NCBI RefSeq assembly: GCF_014237875.1
Contig: NZ_JACJVJ010000001.1
Span: 1 to 64,000 of the forward strand
DNA: 64,000 bases
Source: Parasphingopyxis marina
GTDB lineage: Bacteria > Pseudomonadota > Alphaproteobacteria > Sphingomonadales > Sphingomonadaceae
Direction: 5' to 3'
The position numbers were made by a program, and so were the translations under genes. The number at the start of each line of letters is the position of its first letter. The stretch's first letter is position 1. A model generated the notes under the pieces. The model was not told the DNA's origin. It saw only the letters and a list, made by a program, of their open reading frames with translations, and did no database searches. Positions 1 through 9,398 of the stretch are shown one piece after another.

Positions 1-121
1 CACGGCTCTCCGGATCCTTCGACAGGAACAGGTCAACCACCGCATCCGATATCTGGTCCGATACCTTGTCCGGATGACCCTCCGAAACACTCTCCGATGT
101 AAACAAATAACTCTCGCGCAT
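1..121 (-). CDS. metK: S-adenosylmethionine synthetase, N-terminal 40 codons (runs off window)
   Basis: Only the first 40 codons lie in the window, read leftwards from an ATG at 119-121. The translation opens [20 protein letters not shown], the N-terminal block of MetK, in which the His and Asp of GHPDK belong to the ATP/methionine site. The family enzyme makes S-adenosylmethionine from methionine and ATP in the cytoplasm. An AGGAGAG ribosome site sits just before the ATG. The methyltransferase-like gene at 183-1391 ends 61 bases upstream on the same strand, so the two are probably co-transcribed. No riboswitch fold was recognised in the 61-base gap. Identity is very secure; the rest of the gene is outside the window. 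Confidence 0.95.
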   Translation of the reverse strand, partial: MRESYLFTSESVSEGHPDKVSDQISDAVVDLFLSKDPESR

Positions 122-182
122 AGCTCTCCTGCTTTCTCTTTTTGTTGTTGACTGGTTGGATTTCTGAAAGTCGGGCGCGGCG

Positions 183-1391
183 TTATGCCTCGCGCGCGAT
201 GATGTAGCTCTCGTCGTTGAACCACAGCTCGCCATGCTTGCGCAGGGCGGCGCGCGTCGCTTCGAGATAGTTCGAATTGCCCATTGCCTCTGTCAGGCGT
301 TCATCCTCGATCTGCGCCACATAGGTCGCCGCGTTCCACGCCGCGAGCAGAGTCGAGGTCCCGATCGACGCGTCCCCGCTATCGATCTCGTCCGGCATGG
401 TGTGCATTTCGTAGCGAAAGACCGCCTGCCGATTGGGCAGGGGATCGAAGAGGAAATGTTTCGCCTCTTCGCCCAGCGCCTCGCGCGTCGCATCCAGCAG
501 GTCGCGCCGCGAGGTCGTGAAGGGATCTTCGCCGGGCCACACTTTCTGGACGATCTCGACCCCCGGGTCGCTGCCCGCCGAATGGATGCCGAGCAACCGG
601 CCGCCCGGCCCCAACGCCCGGGCCAGCGGCGCAAGCACGCGCCTCGCCTTGAACTGGGTTTCCGCGCGCAGCCGGAATGGCTGGCTGGCGAGGATCAGGT
701 CGAAATCCGCTTCGGGCTTGCCCTGGCGTGGAATCACGCCATCCAGGAGGAAGCGGCAATCCTTGCGATAGAGGACAAGCACCGTCGGCGTTTCGGGCAG
801 AAGGCTGCCATTTTTTTCGCTGACCTTGGTGCGCCAGCTATTGGCAAGAAACGGCTGTAGGTCGAGGATCTGCCGCTCGAAATCGGCCGTCGTCGATCCT
901 TCGAGCGCCGCTTCCTTCCACACCACCTTGGCGGCCAATGCCGGGTTTTTGGGGCGAAGCCAGGGCGCATCGGCATAGGAAATATTGGTAACCGCGAACA
1001 CGGTTTCGGGATGTTCGAGGAAGCGGTCGGGCAGCTTGTCGAGCGTCAGCCGAACATCCTCGAGGCTGATTTCCTTACCCGCGACATAGAAGGGAAAACG
1101 TTCGAACTTGCTGTGCATTGCGCGCAACACACGGGCCAGCACCGTGCCGTCGCCCATTCCCGCATCGAAGAAGCGCAGGGCTGGCGGACGCGGCGTGAGC
1201 GACGACAGTTCCTTGGCCACACGCTCGGCCACGATCCACTTCTCCGAGCAGGTGTTCACGAACATCAGATATTTCTGGCGGTTATCGTAGAATCGGAAAT
1301 TCTGATCCGACTGTTCGGTATCGCTACCCTCTGTAGCGTCCGATTCCGGGGCCGGTTTTACGATTTGCTGTTCTGCGGAAGCGGCAGCCAT
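183..1391 (-). CDS. SAM-dependent methyltransferase-like protein, 402 aa
   Basis: A 402-residue protein with a Rossmann-type SAM-binding opening: [16 protein letters not shown] near residues 73-88 matches methyltransferase motif I (hydrophobic-D-x-G-x-G-x-G). A later [14 protein letters not shown] segment near residue 265 resembles the strand-5 region of class I methyltransferases. The first 30 residues are acidic and low-complexity. The substrate cannot be told. Start ATG at 1389-1391 has a modest GGA-type ribosome site. It lies directly upstream of metK on the same strand, so a consumer of SAM and the SAM-making enzyme appear to share a transcript. It may be a methyltransferase or a catalytically altered homologue. 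Confidence 0.75.
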   Translation of the reverse strand: MAAASAEQQIVKPAPESDATEGSDTEQSDQNFRFYDNRQKYLMFVNTCSEKWIVAERVAKELSSLTPRPPALRFFDAGMGDGTVLARVLRAMHSKFERFPFYVAGKEISLEDVRLTLDKLPDRFLEHPETVFAVTNISYADAPWLRPKNPALAAKVVWKEAALEGSTTADFERQILDLQPFLANSWRTKVSEKNGSLLPETPTVLVLYRKDCRFLLDGVIPRQGKPEADFDLILASQPFRLRAETQFKARRVLAPLARALGPGGRLLGIHSAGSDPGVEIVQKVWPGEDPFTTSRRDLLDATREALGEEAKHFLFDPLPNRQAVFRYEMHTMPDEIDSGDASIGTSTLLAAWNAATYVAQIEDERLTEAMGNSNYLEATRAALRKHGELWFNDESYIIAREA

Positions 1392-1785
1392 GGGTCAGGG
1401 TCCTATCCAATATTTTATCTTTATCGACGGCCCATTCCGAGAAAGCGGAGAGCCTTGCCTTATATTGATGTTGGACGAAGCGTCTGGGCGTAAACCACAA
1501 TCGGACCCACTTCCGATGTGGGGTATATCCCACTTTAAGCGATAACCCCGCGTCGTCGTTCGATTTGCGGCCGGGGCTGTTCGGCAGACAAGGGCTAATC
1601 TACGCTGGCCCGATTACGATCGGTGCCCCCGCGTTCGGGAGGGCTGCCGCCAATGGCCGACCATGGGAATAGGGAGAGCGTTCCATCGTTTGCATTTTGA
1701 TCGGGCCCAGCCCGCTGGGGAATGTCGGCCGAACGGCATTCGGCCGCCCTTCCATCCGGCCGGACGAAAAGAGCGAGGGCTAACC
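1392..1785. other. Intergenic region between divergent methyltransferase and LysR genes
   Basis: This 394-base gap separates the leftward methyltransferase-metK unit from the rightward LysR gene. Short open frames here have no recognisable protein content and lack ribosome sites. The only clear structure is the near-perfect palindrome at 1518-1533 (separate entry). Promoters for both directions presumably lie here, but I see no convincing -35/-10 pair. Confidence 0.5.
1518..1533. promoter_or_regulatory. 16-bp near-perfect palindrome, candidate operator
   Basis: GTGGGGTATATCCCAC has 14 of 16 symmetric positions, with arms GTGGG/CCCAC around an AT-rich core. It lies in the divergent gap, 252 bases before the LysR start and 126 bases before the methyltransferase start. 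This size and symmetry fit a dimeric repressor or activator site. Which protein binds it is unknown. Confidence 0.4.
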
Positions 1786-2697
1786 ATGCGCGCCATGCGA
1801 TATTTCGTCGCGATCGCGAGATCGGGAAGCCTCAGGGCAGCCAGCGAGGTGCTCAATATCTCTCAGCCGGCACTGGGCATGCAGTTGCGACAGCTGGAGG
1901 ACCGGCTGGGCGTGACCCTGTTCGATCGCCATTCGCGCGGCGTCACGCTCACTCGCGCAGGCGCGGTTTTCCTTGAGGAGGCCGAACAGGTCATGGTGGC
2001 CTATGCCAAGGCCGAGGCTTCGATCGCCCCCTTCCGCCGCCCGGTCACCGAGGTGCTGCGCATCGGCGTTTCGTCTACCGTGGCGCGCCTGCTGATCCCG
2101 GAGATGATCGCCGAGAAGTCCGATTCTTCCGGTATCGAGATCAAGGTACGCGTCGGCTATGATGCCGAGCTTCGCAGCAACATCCTTACCGACGAACTCG
2201 ATGTCGCGCTATTCGATTCCCATCTTCCACTGAATCTCCCCAATACGCGCATCCTGGCGACCGAAGACCTCTGGCTCATCGGTCCGCCGAGCCGCGTCGA
2301 CCCCGAGCTCGGCCCGATCAAGTTGCAGGCGCTTCAATCGATTCCGATCGTGATGGACAGCATCCGTGCGCCCGATCGGGCCTTTGCGGAATATCTCGCT
2401 ACCACCCACGATATCCGGTTCGATCTGGTCGCAGAGGTCGAGCCAATCAGCTCGCGACGGCAGCTCATGCTCGAGCATGAAATGTGCTGCATCTCGACCT
2501 ACCCAACCTTTCTCAACGAGTTGGGCGATGGCCGCCTCGTCGCGCGCCCGATCGACGCAGAGGGGGCGAGTTTGCGTTTATATCTGCTGACCCGATCGGG
2601 GCTCAATGGGCAGGTTTTGGAGCCATTCGAAGCGCTGATCGAAAAGGCGATTCGGCGCCTCGTAGCTGCCAACCAGGCTCCTTGGAAAGTGCTTTAG
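1786..2697 (+). CDS. LysR-family transcriptional regulator, 303 aa
   Basis: An N-terminal winged helix-turn-helix (MRYFVAIARSGSLRAASEVL, then SQPALGMQLRQLEDRLGVTLFDR) is the classic LysR DNA-binding domain. A periplasmic-binding-protein-like effector domain follows (about residues 90-295). Length 303 is normal for the family. I chose ATG 1786 because a GAGG ribosome site precedes it and family proteins begin right at this helix; an in-frame ATG at 1663 would add 41 residues of unrelated character. It is 131 bases upstream of a TonB receptor on the same strand, so it probably regulates the receptor and the SnoaL-reductase-transporter genes after it. Effector unknown. Confidence 0.93.
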   Translation: MRAMRYFVAIARSGSLRAASEVLNISQPALGMQLRQLEDRLGVTLFDRHSRGVTLTRAGAVFLEEAEQVMVAYAKAEASIAPFRRPVTEVLRIGVSSTVARLLIPEMIAEKSDSSGIEIKVRVGYDAELRSNILTDELDVALFDSHLPLNLPNTRILATEDLWLIGPPSRVDPELGPIKLQALQSIPIVMDSIRAPDRAFAEYLATTHDIRFDLVAEVEPISSRRQLMLEHEMCCISTYPTFLNELGDGRLVARPIDAEGASLRLYLLTRSGLNGQVLEPFEALIEKAIRRLVAANQAPWKVL

Positions 2698-2828
2698 CTG
2701 TAAGTTATTCTTATACCTGTATCTCAAAAATAGTATTATTCAACCGCTCCAAATTACCTCCAAAGGGTCCGCAACAGGCGGTTCCTCAAGGAATCTCCAT
2801 AAAAACAGACAACAGGGAGAGGGTAGCC

Positions 2829-5702
2829 ATGGAGCAAACCAAAAATTCGCGCGATTCCAGAACCAAAGCAAAACTTATAGTCGGTGCCAGTCTGGCGGCG
2901 ATGATCGCGTCCGTCGGCGTCCCTGCAGCGGCACAAACGACGGAGGATGACAGCGCGACGGAACAATCGGGCGGGCAGCCCATCGTCGTTACCGGCAGCC
3001 GTATTGCCCGTGGCGGTTTCGATTCGCCCACGCCGCTCACCGTGATCGGCGCCGAACGCATCGCCGAACTGGGCCAGACGAATATTGGCGAGGCGCTCTC
3101 GCAAACACCTGCTTTTCGCGCGACCAATAATCCGACGACCGCCAATCTCTTCGCGAATAATATCGGCGCGCGCTTCGCCGATCTGCGTGGCCTGGGCAAC
3201 CAGCGCACGCTGGTTCTCGTCGATGGCCGCCGCTTCGCACCGAGTACGGATCTCGGAATCGTCGATCTCAATCTCATCCCGGCAGGCATCATCAGCCGGA
3301 CCGAAATCGTCACCGGTGGCGCGTCCGCGGCCTACGGTTCGGACGCTGTAGCCGGCGTCATCAACATCATTCTCGAAAACGAGATCGACGGCATCCGCGG
3401 CACCGTCCAGGGTGGTATTTCCTCACGCGGCGACGATGGCGAAATTCTCGTTTCGCTGGCCGGCGGTCAGGACATCATGAACGGCAGTGGCCATTTCACG
3501 GTCGCCGCCGAATATAACCGCTATTTTGGAATCGGCGACTGCTACACACGGCCCGCTTGCAGGCTTGAACCCGGCACGATCACCAATCCCAATCCCGGGG
3601 TAAACGGCCTGCCCGCCATCCTTCTGCTCCCCAATGCCAAGGGTGCCACGATCCGCCCCGGCGGCGTCATCAACACGCCGGAAGCACTGGCCGGTATCCA
3701 GTTCGATTCCGCCGGCAATCCGATCCCGTTTAACCGCGGCGAATATTGGTCACCCACCAGCACCTTCATGATCGGCGGCGATGGCTATGATCCCTATTTC
3801 ACCGGGATCAGAATTGCCCCGGAATATGAACGCTATTCGCTCTACGGCCATCTGACGGCGGATCTGACCGACAGCATTTCAGGCTTTCTCGACCTTTCCT
3901 ACGGCCGCGTCGAAGGCTGGTCGATCTCCGCCCAGTCGCGCGATTCCAACCTTCCCATCCAGATCGACAACCCGTTTATTCCGGCGCCCATCCTCCAGAT
4001 GATGGTCGACCAGAATATCCCTTCCTTCACGCTGGGCCGGGAAGGACTCGACCTTGGCCGCGCGATGAACCGTTCGAGCACGGGAACCTTCCGTCTCGCC
4101 GCCGGCCTGAACGGCGATCTGGGCGATAACTGGCGGTGGGATGCATATTACCAGTTCGGCACAACCCGCTATCGGCAGCGCACGACCAATGTACAGATCC
4201 CCGCCGCCTTCCGGCGGGCCGCCGACGTGACGACGCAGGGCGGTGTGCCGGTCTGCCGGGTCAATGCCGATGCGGACCCTAGCAACGACGATCCCGCCTG
4301 CGCGCCGCTGAACCTGTTCGGCGAAAATATGTGGTCGCAAGCCGCGAAGGATTATTCCTACGGCGCGACCCGGCAGCGGACGCGCTTCGAGCAGCATGTC
4401 GTTGCCGCCAATATCCAGGGGGAACCTTTCTCGACCTGGGCAGGGCCGGTCTCGGTCGCCGGCGGCATCGAATATCGGACCGACTCGGCCTCTGGCGACG
4501 CCGATCCGATATCCCTCGCCCGCGGCTTCCTGACGGGCAACGCGGTTGCGATCAACGGCGATAGCGAAGTGTTCGAAGGTTATGCCGAAACCGTGGTTCC
4601 GCTGTTGCGGTCAGACGATGGCGGCCCGACCCTGGACCTCAACGGCGCCATCCGCCGGACGGCTTATGAATTCGACGGCGCGAGCGGATCCAGCAGTTTC
4701 TCGGCCACCACCTGGAAAATCGGCGGTGTGTTCGAGCCGGTGGAAGGCCTCTTGTTCCGCGTGACGCGTTCGCGCGATATCCGGGCGCCCAACGTCAACG
4801 AGCTCTTTTCGTCGGCGCGCCAGACGCAGACGATCGTTCTCGATCCGGTCCAGAACACGACGATCAGCACACCGACGATTATCGCTGCGAACCCAGATCT
4901 CAGCGCCGAAGTCGCAAACAGCTGGACGGCCGGCGTCACGATCCAGCCGGGCGGCGCCTTGCAGGGCTTCAGCTTCTCGGCCGACTATTTCGACATCGAT
5001 GTGAGCAACGCGATCACCCGTCCGGGCACGCAGACCGTGGTCAACCGTTGCGTAGCGGGCGCAACCGAATTCTGCCCGTTTATCGTCCGCGATACGAACG
5101 GCATCATAACCCAGGTCACTGATCCGCTGTTTAATTTCGCTTCACTGCAAACGAGCGGGATCGATTTCGAGCTGGCCTATAATACGGAAATGCCCGGCTT
5201 CGGGGACGAGATCGGCAACCTCAACATTCGTCTGCTCGCCACCTATGTCGAGCATCTGACGACCGAGGACAGCGGCGGACGGATCGATCGGGCAGGCCAG
5301 ACCGGCTACCCCCCCGGGCAGCTGCCGGGCATGCCGCGCTGGCTGGCGGATCTAGTCGTCACCTATGCAACCGGTCCCTTGTCGGTAACCGCGCAGCTTC
5401 GCTACATCCACAAGGGCATCAACAACGTGACCCGCGTGGGCCCGGAGGACGACGGCTATGATCCGACGCTCCCCAACAGCGTCAATTTCAACCGCCTGCC
5501 AGCGGAAACCTATGTGAATCTTTTCGCCCATTACCGGATACCGATGGGTGGGAATGAAGACGCACTGGAGCTGTTTGGCGGTGTCGAGAACCTTTTCGAC
5601 AACGGCCCGACTTCGGTTCACAGCAACAATTATGGCAGCAACAACGTACTGTTCGACCTGATCGGTACGCGTTTCACCTTCGGCGCCAGATTTGCATTCT
5701 GA
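2829..5702 (+). CDS. TonB-dependent outer-membrane receptor, 957 aa
   Basis: A Sec signal peptide (KLIVGASLAAMIASVGVPAAAQ, cleaved near residue 36) precedes the plug domain, which starts at IVVTGSRIARGGFDSPTPLTVI. The plug continues through LRGLGNQRTLVLVDGRR and GGASAAYGSDAVAGVINI, hallmark blocks of the family. The rest is a 22-strand barrel ending in a terminal Phe (FGARFAF), the usual outer-membrane insertion signal. It should import a large or poorly diffusible substrate using TonB energy. ATG 2829 has a strong GGGAGAGGG ribosome site. It lies between LysR and a SnoaL-reductase-MFS set, so its substrate is probably that pathway's input. A same-length relative is at 9722. Confidence 0.95.
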   Translation: MEQTKNSRDSRTKAKLIVGASLAAMIASVGVPAAAQTTEDDSATEQSGGQPIVVTGSRIARGGFDSPTPLTVIGAERIAELGQTNIGEALSQTPAFRATNNPTTANLFANNIGARFADLRGLGNQRTLVLVDGRRFAPSTDLGIVDLNLIPAGIISRTEIVTGGASAAYGSDAVAGVINIILENEIDGIRGTVQGGISSRGDDGEILVSLAGGQDIMNGSGHFTVAAEYNRYFGIGDCYTRPACRLEPGTITNPNPGVNGLPAILLLPNAKGATIRPGGVINTPEALAGIQFDSAGNPIPFNRGEYWSPTSTFMIGGDGYDPYFTGIRIAPEYERYSLYGHLTADLTDSISGFLDLSYGRVEGWSISAQSRDSNLPIQIDNPFIPAPILQMMVDQNIPSFTLGREGLDLGRAMNRSSTGTFRLAAGLNGDLGDNWRWDAYYQFGTTRYRQRTTNVQIPAAFRRAADVTTQGGVPVCRVNADADPSNDDPACAPLNLFGENMWSQAAKDYSYGATRQRTRFEQHVVAANIQGEPFSTWAGPVSVAGGIEYRTDSASGDADPISLARGFLTGNAVAINGDSEVFEGYAETVVPLLRSDDGGPTLDLNGAIRRTAYEFDGASGSSSFSATTWKIGGVFEPVEGLLFRVTRSRDIRAPNVNELFSSARQTQTIVLDPVQNTTISTPTIIAANPDLSAEVANSWTAGVTIQPGGALQGFSFSADYFDIDVSNAITRPGTQTVVNRCVAGATEFCPFIVRDTNGIITQVTDPLFNFASLQTSGIDFELAYNTEMPGFGDEIGNLNIRLLATYVEHLTTEDSGGRIDRAGQTGYPPGQLPGMPRWLADLVVTYATGPLSVTAQLRYIHKGINNVTRVGPEDDGYDPTLPNSVNFNRLPAETYVNLFAHYRIPMGGNEDALELFGGVENLFDNGPTSVHSNNYGSNNVLFDLIGTRFTFGARFAF

Positions 5703-5739
5703 GCGACCGAAGCGAAACGACCAGACCATGGGAGCGACA

Positions 5740-6285
5740 ATGCCGGAAGAGCCTTTTACGCCTGCGGAGATGGAACGCCTGCGCGATCTCCTCGTTCGCG
5801 ACGAGATCATGCAGTGTCTTTACCGCTACGCGCGCGGGCTCGACCGGCACGACGACGATCTGATCGCGAGCGCCTTCTGGCCGGATGCCGAGGTCAACTA
5901 TCTGGAAGATTTCAGCGGACCGCGTGATCCGTTCGTCGACTGGGGCAACGAACTCCACGAAAGCAAGTACGAGATCCACCAGCATCATCTGACGACACAA
6001 AATATCGATGTCGACGGCGATGTGGCGCATGTCGAATCCTATGTCATCTATATGCTGCGATCGCCCGAGAAGCTCCAATATCTCGGCAGCGGCCGCTATA
6101 TCGACAAATGCGAGCGGCGCGATGGGGTATGGCGGATTGCGCTGCGCGAATTCGTTCCCGAAATGCGCATCGCCGTCGAGGATGGCAGCTCCTACGAGCG
6201 CGCCGACCCGCCGGGCCCGAGTTTTTGGGACAGGCGGGACATTTCCTATCAACGCCCCATGCGCCGCCGAAACGGCGAGGAATAG
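5740..6285 (+). CDS. SnoaL_4-type (LinA/scytalone dehydratase-like) protein, 181 aa
   Basis: An NTF2-fold protein of the SnoaL_4 type. LYRYARGLDRHDDDL (residues 27-41) carries the Asp (about D35), and HQHHLTTQNI (about residues 80-89) the His, that form the catalytic pair in LinA and scytalone dehydratase. This makes a lyase or dehydratase/cyclase role plausible, although many family members have unknown activity. I placed the start at 5740 because GGGAG lies seven bases upstream; ATG 5728 has a poor site. It starts 37 bases after the TonB receptor and runs almost directly into the flavin reductase gene, so it is part of that operon. Confidence 0.82.
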   Translation: MPEEPFTPAEMERLRDLLVRDEIMQCLYRYARGLDRHDDDLIASAFWPDAEVNYLEDFSGPRDPFVDWGNELHESKYEIHQHHLTTQNIDVDGDVAHVESYVIYMLRSPEKLQYLGSGRYIDKCERRDGVWRIALREFVPEMRIAVEDGSSYERADPPGPSFWDRRDISYQRPMRRRNGEE

Positions 6286-6289
6286 GGCC

Positions 6290-7378
6290 CTGTATCCACA
6301 CCTGCTTTCGGAAGGCCGGGTCGGCGGGTTCGCGGTGCGTAATCGCATTGTGATGGCACCCCTCACCCGTGCCCGTTCGCCGGATACCGTCCCCAACGCG
6401 CTCAACGTGGAATATTACCGGCAACGTGCCGGCGCCGGCATGATCATATCCGAAGCGACGGCCATCTGCCTACAGGGAACCGGCGCCTATAAGGGGCCCG
6501 GCCTATATGACGAGCGCCAAGTCGCGGGCTGGCAAAATGTGACCAGCGCGGTTCACGCGCAAGGCGGCCTGATCATCGCCCAGCTATGGCATGCGGGGCG
6601 CATGGCGCATCCCGACTTCCTGCCGGACGGCCTTTGGCCGGTGTCATCTTCGGCCATCACCGCCGACGCCATCGTAGCGACTCCCAACGGGCGGCAGCAC
6701 CTCGTCAAGCCACGCCAGCTCGAAGCTGCCGAGATCGAGGAAATTCCTGGCCGGTATGCCGCCGCGGCCAAGGCCGCGGTGGATGCAGGCTTCGACGGTG
6801 TCGAGCTGCACGGCGCCAATGGCTATCTGATAGACCAGTTCTTGCGCAGCTGCGCCAACGAACGAACCGACGGTTGGGGCGGCACGATCGCGAAGCGCTG
6901 CCGCTTCCTGTTCGAAGTCGCCGCTGCCGTGGCCGCGGTAGCAGGACCTCAAAAAACGGGCGTGCGGCTTTCGCCCACCAGCCCCATTGGCGACATGCAG
7001 GACGAAAACCCGTTGGCCCTCTATACCCATGCCGTCCGGGGACTCGACGATCTGTCAATCGGCTATCTCCATATCGTCGAAGGCAATACGAGCGGCGAGC
7101 CGCAGGCCGAGGACCGGATCCTGACCCAGGCGCTGCGCCGCTCGTTCAAGGGCGACGTCATCGTCAACAACGGCTACGATCTGGACACTGCAGAAGACGC
7201 CATCGCAGACGGCATGGCGACGGCGGTTTCGTTCGGACGGCCATTTATAGCCAACCCCGATCTTCCCGCGCGCGCGCGGCAGGGCCTGCCACTGGCGGCG
7301 GTAAATCGCGCAACGCTCTATATCGACGGGGAGACCGGCTATACCGACTATCCGGCGGCGGGAGGGGCAACATCGTGA
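6290..7378 (+). CDS. NADH:flavin oxidoreductase, old yellow enzyme family, about 362 aa
   Basis: An FMN-dependent TIM-barrel reductase of the OYE family. NRIVMAPLTRARS is at the N-terminus, VELHGANGYLIDQFLR carries the paired His and Asn that hold the substrate (about H174 and N177), and a late FGRPFIANPDLP is the phosphate-binding end. Such enzymes reduce activated C=C bonds of enones or nitroesters. The start is odd: no ATG, GTG or TTG lies at the expected place, but a CTG at 6290 follows GAGGAA at good spacing and gives exactly the family N-terminus. The nearest upstream ATG (6182) would overlap SnoaL by 104 bases. Overlaps the MFS gene by 4 bases. Confidence 0.87.
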   Translation: MYPHLLSEGRVGGFAVRNRIVMAPLTRARSPDTVPNALNVEYYRQRAGAGMIISEATAICLQGTGAYKGPGLYDERQVAGWQNVTSAVHAQGGLIIAQLWHAGRMAHPDFLPDGLWPVSSSAITADAIVATPNGRQHLVKPRQLEAAEIEEIPGRYAAAAKAAVDAGFDGVELHGANGYLIDQFLRSCANERTDGWGGTIAKRCRFLFEVAAAVAAVAGPQKTGVRLSPTSPIGDMQDENPLALYTHAVRGLDDLSIGYLHIVEGNTSGEPQAEDRILTQALRRSFKGDVIVNNGYDLDTAEDAIADGMATAVSFGRPFIANPDLPARARQGLPLAAVNRATLYIDGETGYTDYPAAGGATS

Positions 7379-8784
7379 CCGCCGACTCCGCCGCCCTCGA
7401 CACTGGCCCGTCGCCAGCAGAACCGCGGAATTTTTCGAAGGGCTATCTCCGCGTCGTCATCGGGATCCTGTTCCTGATCGAAGCCGTGGCCTTCATGGAA
7501 CGGGTCGTCATCCATACGATCGGGCAATCGATCAAGGCGGATCTCGGGCTAAGCGATCTTCAGCTTGGCATATTGAGCGGCTTCAGTTTCGTCGTTTTCT
7601 ATTCTACGATGGGGCTGCCCATTGCCCGAATGGTGGAACGCTACAGCCGCAAGACGATCCTCGTCACATCGGTCGGCCTGTTTTCGGTCTTCGCGGCGCT
7701 GTGCGCGGCGGCCGGCAACTATGTGCAGCTTCTTGCCTTTCGTTCGGGGGTCGGTATCGGCGAGGCCGGAGTTCAGCCGACGGTCGTGTCGATGGTCGCC
7801 GATTATTTCGAAAAGCACAAACGCGGCGCAATACTCACCATCATCATGCTCGGCATCCCGTTCGGGTCTCTGATCGGCGCGGTCGGCGGCGGCATGCTCG
7901 CCGAACATCTCAACTGGAGAACCGCGTTCATCGTCGTCGCTGCGCCGGGCCTCCTCATCACGTTAATTGCAGCGATCGTGCTACGCGAACCGCGGCGCGG
8001 CGCGCAGGACGCGGTGGTCGCCACCGGCAAGCCGCCGCCCTTTGTCGAGGTACTGCGTTTCCTCGCTGCGAAAAGCTCGTTCCTTTTCGCGATTGCGGGA
8101 GTCGCCTTCGCGACCATGGGCATCGGGTCCATGGGCGCGTTCACCCATCCCTATCTGGTGCGCGAATACGGCACGAGCGTATCGGACGCGGCCGTGATGT
8201 TCGGCATATCGAGCGTCGTTGCCGTCACTTTCGGCATGTCGATCAGCGGCTTCGGATCGAACTGGCTCGCGCGCCAGGATACCCGCTGGTACGTCTTTGC
8301 CCCCGCAATCGGCACGCTGCTTTCGGCCCCGCTCTATTTCTCGGCATTCCAGGCTTCCACGGCGATAGCCTCCATGGCGCTGATCACGGCGGCGAGCATG
8401 TGTTCTATCTGCTATTCGATGCCGACCCTGTCCTTCGTGCAAAATCTCGCGACATCGCAGATGCGCGCGACGACCACTTTCTTCTTCTATTTCGTCGGCA
8501 CGCTGGTCGGTCACGGACTGGGGCCGATCCTGTTCGGCTGGATCAGCGATATCGTCACCGTGTCCAGCTTTGCGGGCGGCAACTATATGGCGTTATGCAC
8601 CACGGGCGAGGAGATTGCCGGCGCGTTGCATGACCGATGCCTCGCCGCCTCCTCGTCTGGGGCGCGTGGCGGAACCGTGCTCGTTGCGAGTTTCATGGTC
8701 CTGTCGTCGCTCTGTTTCCTGCTGGCGTCCCGCACGATCAAGGACGACATCGCCATTACCGAAGCGCAGGAAGCCGGGGCCTAG
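7375..8784 (+). CDS. MFS transporter, 469 aa
   Basis: A 12-helix major facilitator. After a short polar N-terminus come alternating hydrophobic helices with an MFS loop 2-3 element (GLPIARMVERYSRK) and the RSGVGIGEAGVQP motif typical of the Spinster-like/organic-anion MFS branch seen in sphingomonad catabolic clusters. It should move a small organic substrate across the inner membrane. The start is GTG 7375, overlapping the previous stop as GTGA. It is closely similar in plan and motifs to the carrier at 24508. Last gene of the TonB receptor operon. Confidence 0.9.
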   Translation: MTADSAALDTGPSPAEPRNFSKGYLRVVIGILFLIEAVAFMERVVIHTIGQSIKADLGLSDLQLGILSGFSFVVFYSTMGLPIARMVERYSRKTILVTSVGLFSVFAALCAAAGNYVQLLAFRSGVGIGEAGVQPTVVSMVADYFEKHKRGAILTIIMLGIPFGSLIGAVGGGMLAEHLNWRTAFIVVAAPGLLITLIAAIVLREPRRGAQDAVVATGKPPPFVEVLRFLAAKSSFLFAIAGVAFATMGIGSMGAFTHPYLVREYGTSVSDAAVMFGISSVVAVTFGMSISGFGSNWLARQDTRWYVFAPAIGTLLSAPLYFSAFQASTAIASMALITAASMCSICYSMPTLSFVQNLATSQMRATTTFFFYFVGTLVGHGLGPILFGWISDIVTVSSFAGGNYMALCTTGEEIAGALHDRCLAASSSGARGGTVLVASFMVLSSLCFLLASRTIKDDIAITEAQEAGA

Positions 8785-8799
8785 CCAGCGCACTGATGC

Positions 8800-8815
8800 C
8801 GGACACCAATGTCCG
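8800..8815 (+). terminator. Weak hairpin after the MFS gene
   Basis: CGGACA and TGTCCG arms with a CCAA loop form a 6-bp stem shortly after the MFS stop. No T-run follows, so this is at best a weak or Rho-assisted end of the first operon. Confidence 0.3.
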
Positions 8816-8897
8816 TTGCCTTGCCTGCATCCATATTGCTTAAGCGGCACAATCGTGGCTAGGTGACTCGGCGACAGCAGCTTCGGGAAGGTTGATT

Positions 8898-9398
8898 TTG
8901 GCGACGAACAGGAAAGCGGCAGCGAAAGACGCTGGTTCGATCACCGATGCCTGGCAGATTTTCGGGCCGAAACACATTCTCTACCGGATATTGATGGTCG
9001 GCAAGGCGCTCGACCGGATCGGCGCGCAACAGGTTCGTGATTCTGCCGATATCAGCCTCGCCGAGTGGCGGGTCATGGCGCATCTGGGGCGCCTCGGCGA
9101 AACCAGCGCCAGCGAGCTTTCGGCCGCAGCCCAGGTGGATCGGGCCGAAGTGAGCCGCGCTGTCAACTCGCTTGCGAAGCGCGACTTTATCCGCAAGCGT
9201 CCCAACCCGGCCAACCGGTTAAGCCAGCTTCTAAGTCTGACAGAGACCGGAGAGGAGGTCTTCGACCGGGTTTTCGCCGAACGGCAACAATTCTTCCAAA
9301 GCATCACGGCCGACCTCAGCCGCGAGGAGTTACGCGAGCTGGATGACCGGCTCTACCGGATCGCTGGCAAGATCGACGAGTTCGTCGAGAACCAGTAA
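8898..9398 (+). CDS. MarR-family transcriptional regulator, 166 aa
   Basis: A single winged helix domain of the MarR type. SLAEWRVMAHLGRLGETSAS leads into the recognition region (DRAEVSRAVNSLAKRDFIRK) and a wing (RLSQLLSLTETG). Long terminal helices would give the dimer. The probable start is TTG 8898, six bases after GGAAGG; TTG 8892 is possible. MarR proteins usually repress catabolic or efflux genes until a phenolic ligand binds. It stands alone between two operons, 323 bases ahead of the second TonB receptor, and may act on the palindrome at 9498-9511. Confidence 0.9.
   Translation: MATNRKAAAKDAGSITDAWQIFGPKHILYRILMVGKALDRIGAQQVRDSADISLAEWRVMAHLGRLGETSASELSAAAQVDRAEVSRAVNSLAKRDFIRKRPNPANRLSQLLSLTETGEEVFDRVFAERQQFFQSITADLSREELRELDDRLYRIAGKIDEFVENQ

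Noticed and set aside
122-182. SAM-sensing riboswitch between the methyltransferase-like gene and metK
   Set aside because: The 61-base gap shows no pairing pattern or conserved core that I can recognise as a SAM or SAH riboswitch; a covariance-model search would decide.
234-860. Rightward open frame antisense to the methyltransferase-like gene
   Set aside because: It has no domain, ribosome site or conserved motif; the opposite strand carries the SAM-binding motif and links to metK.
2698-2828. Copy of the GTTGATnTATCAAC operator before the first TonB receptor
   Set aside because: Only a TTCAAC half-like stretch is present; the left half does not match, so I do not count it.
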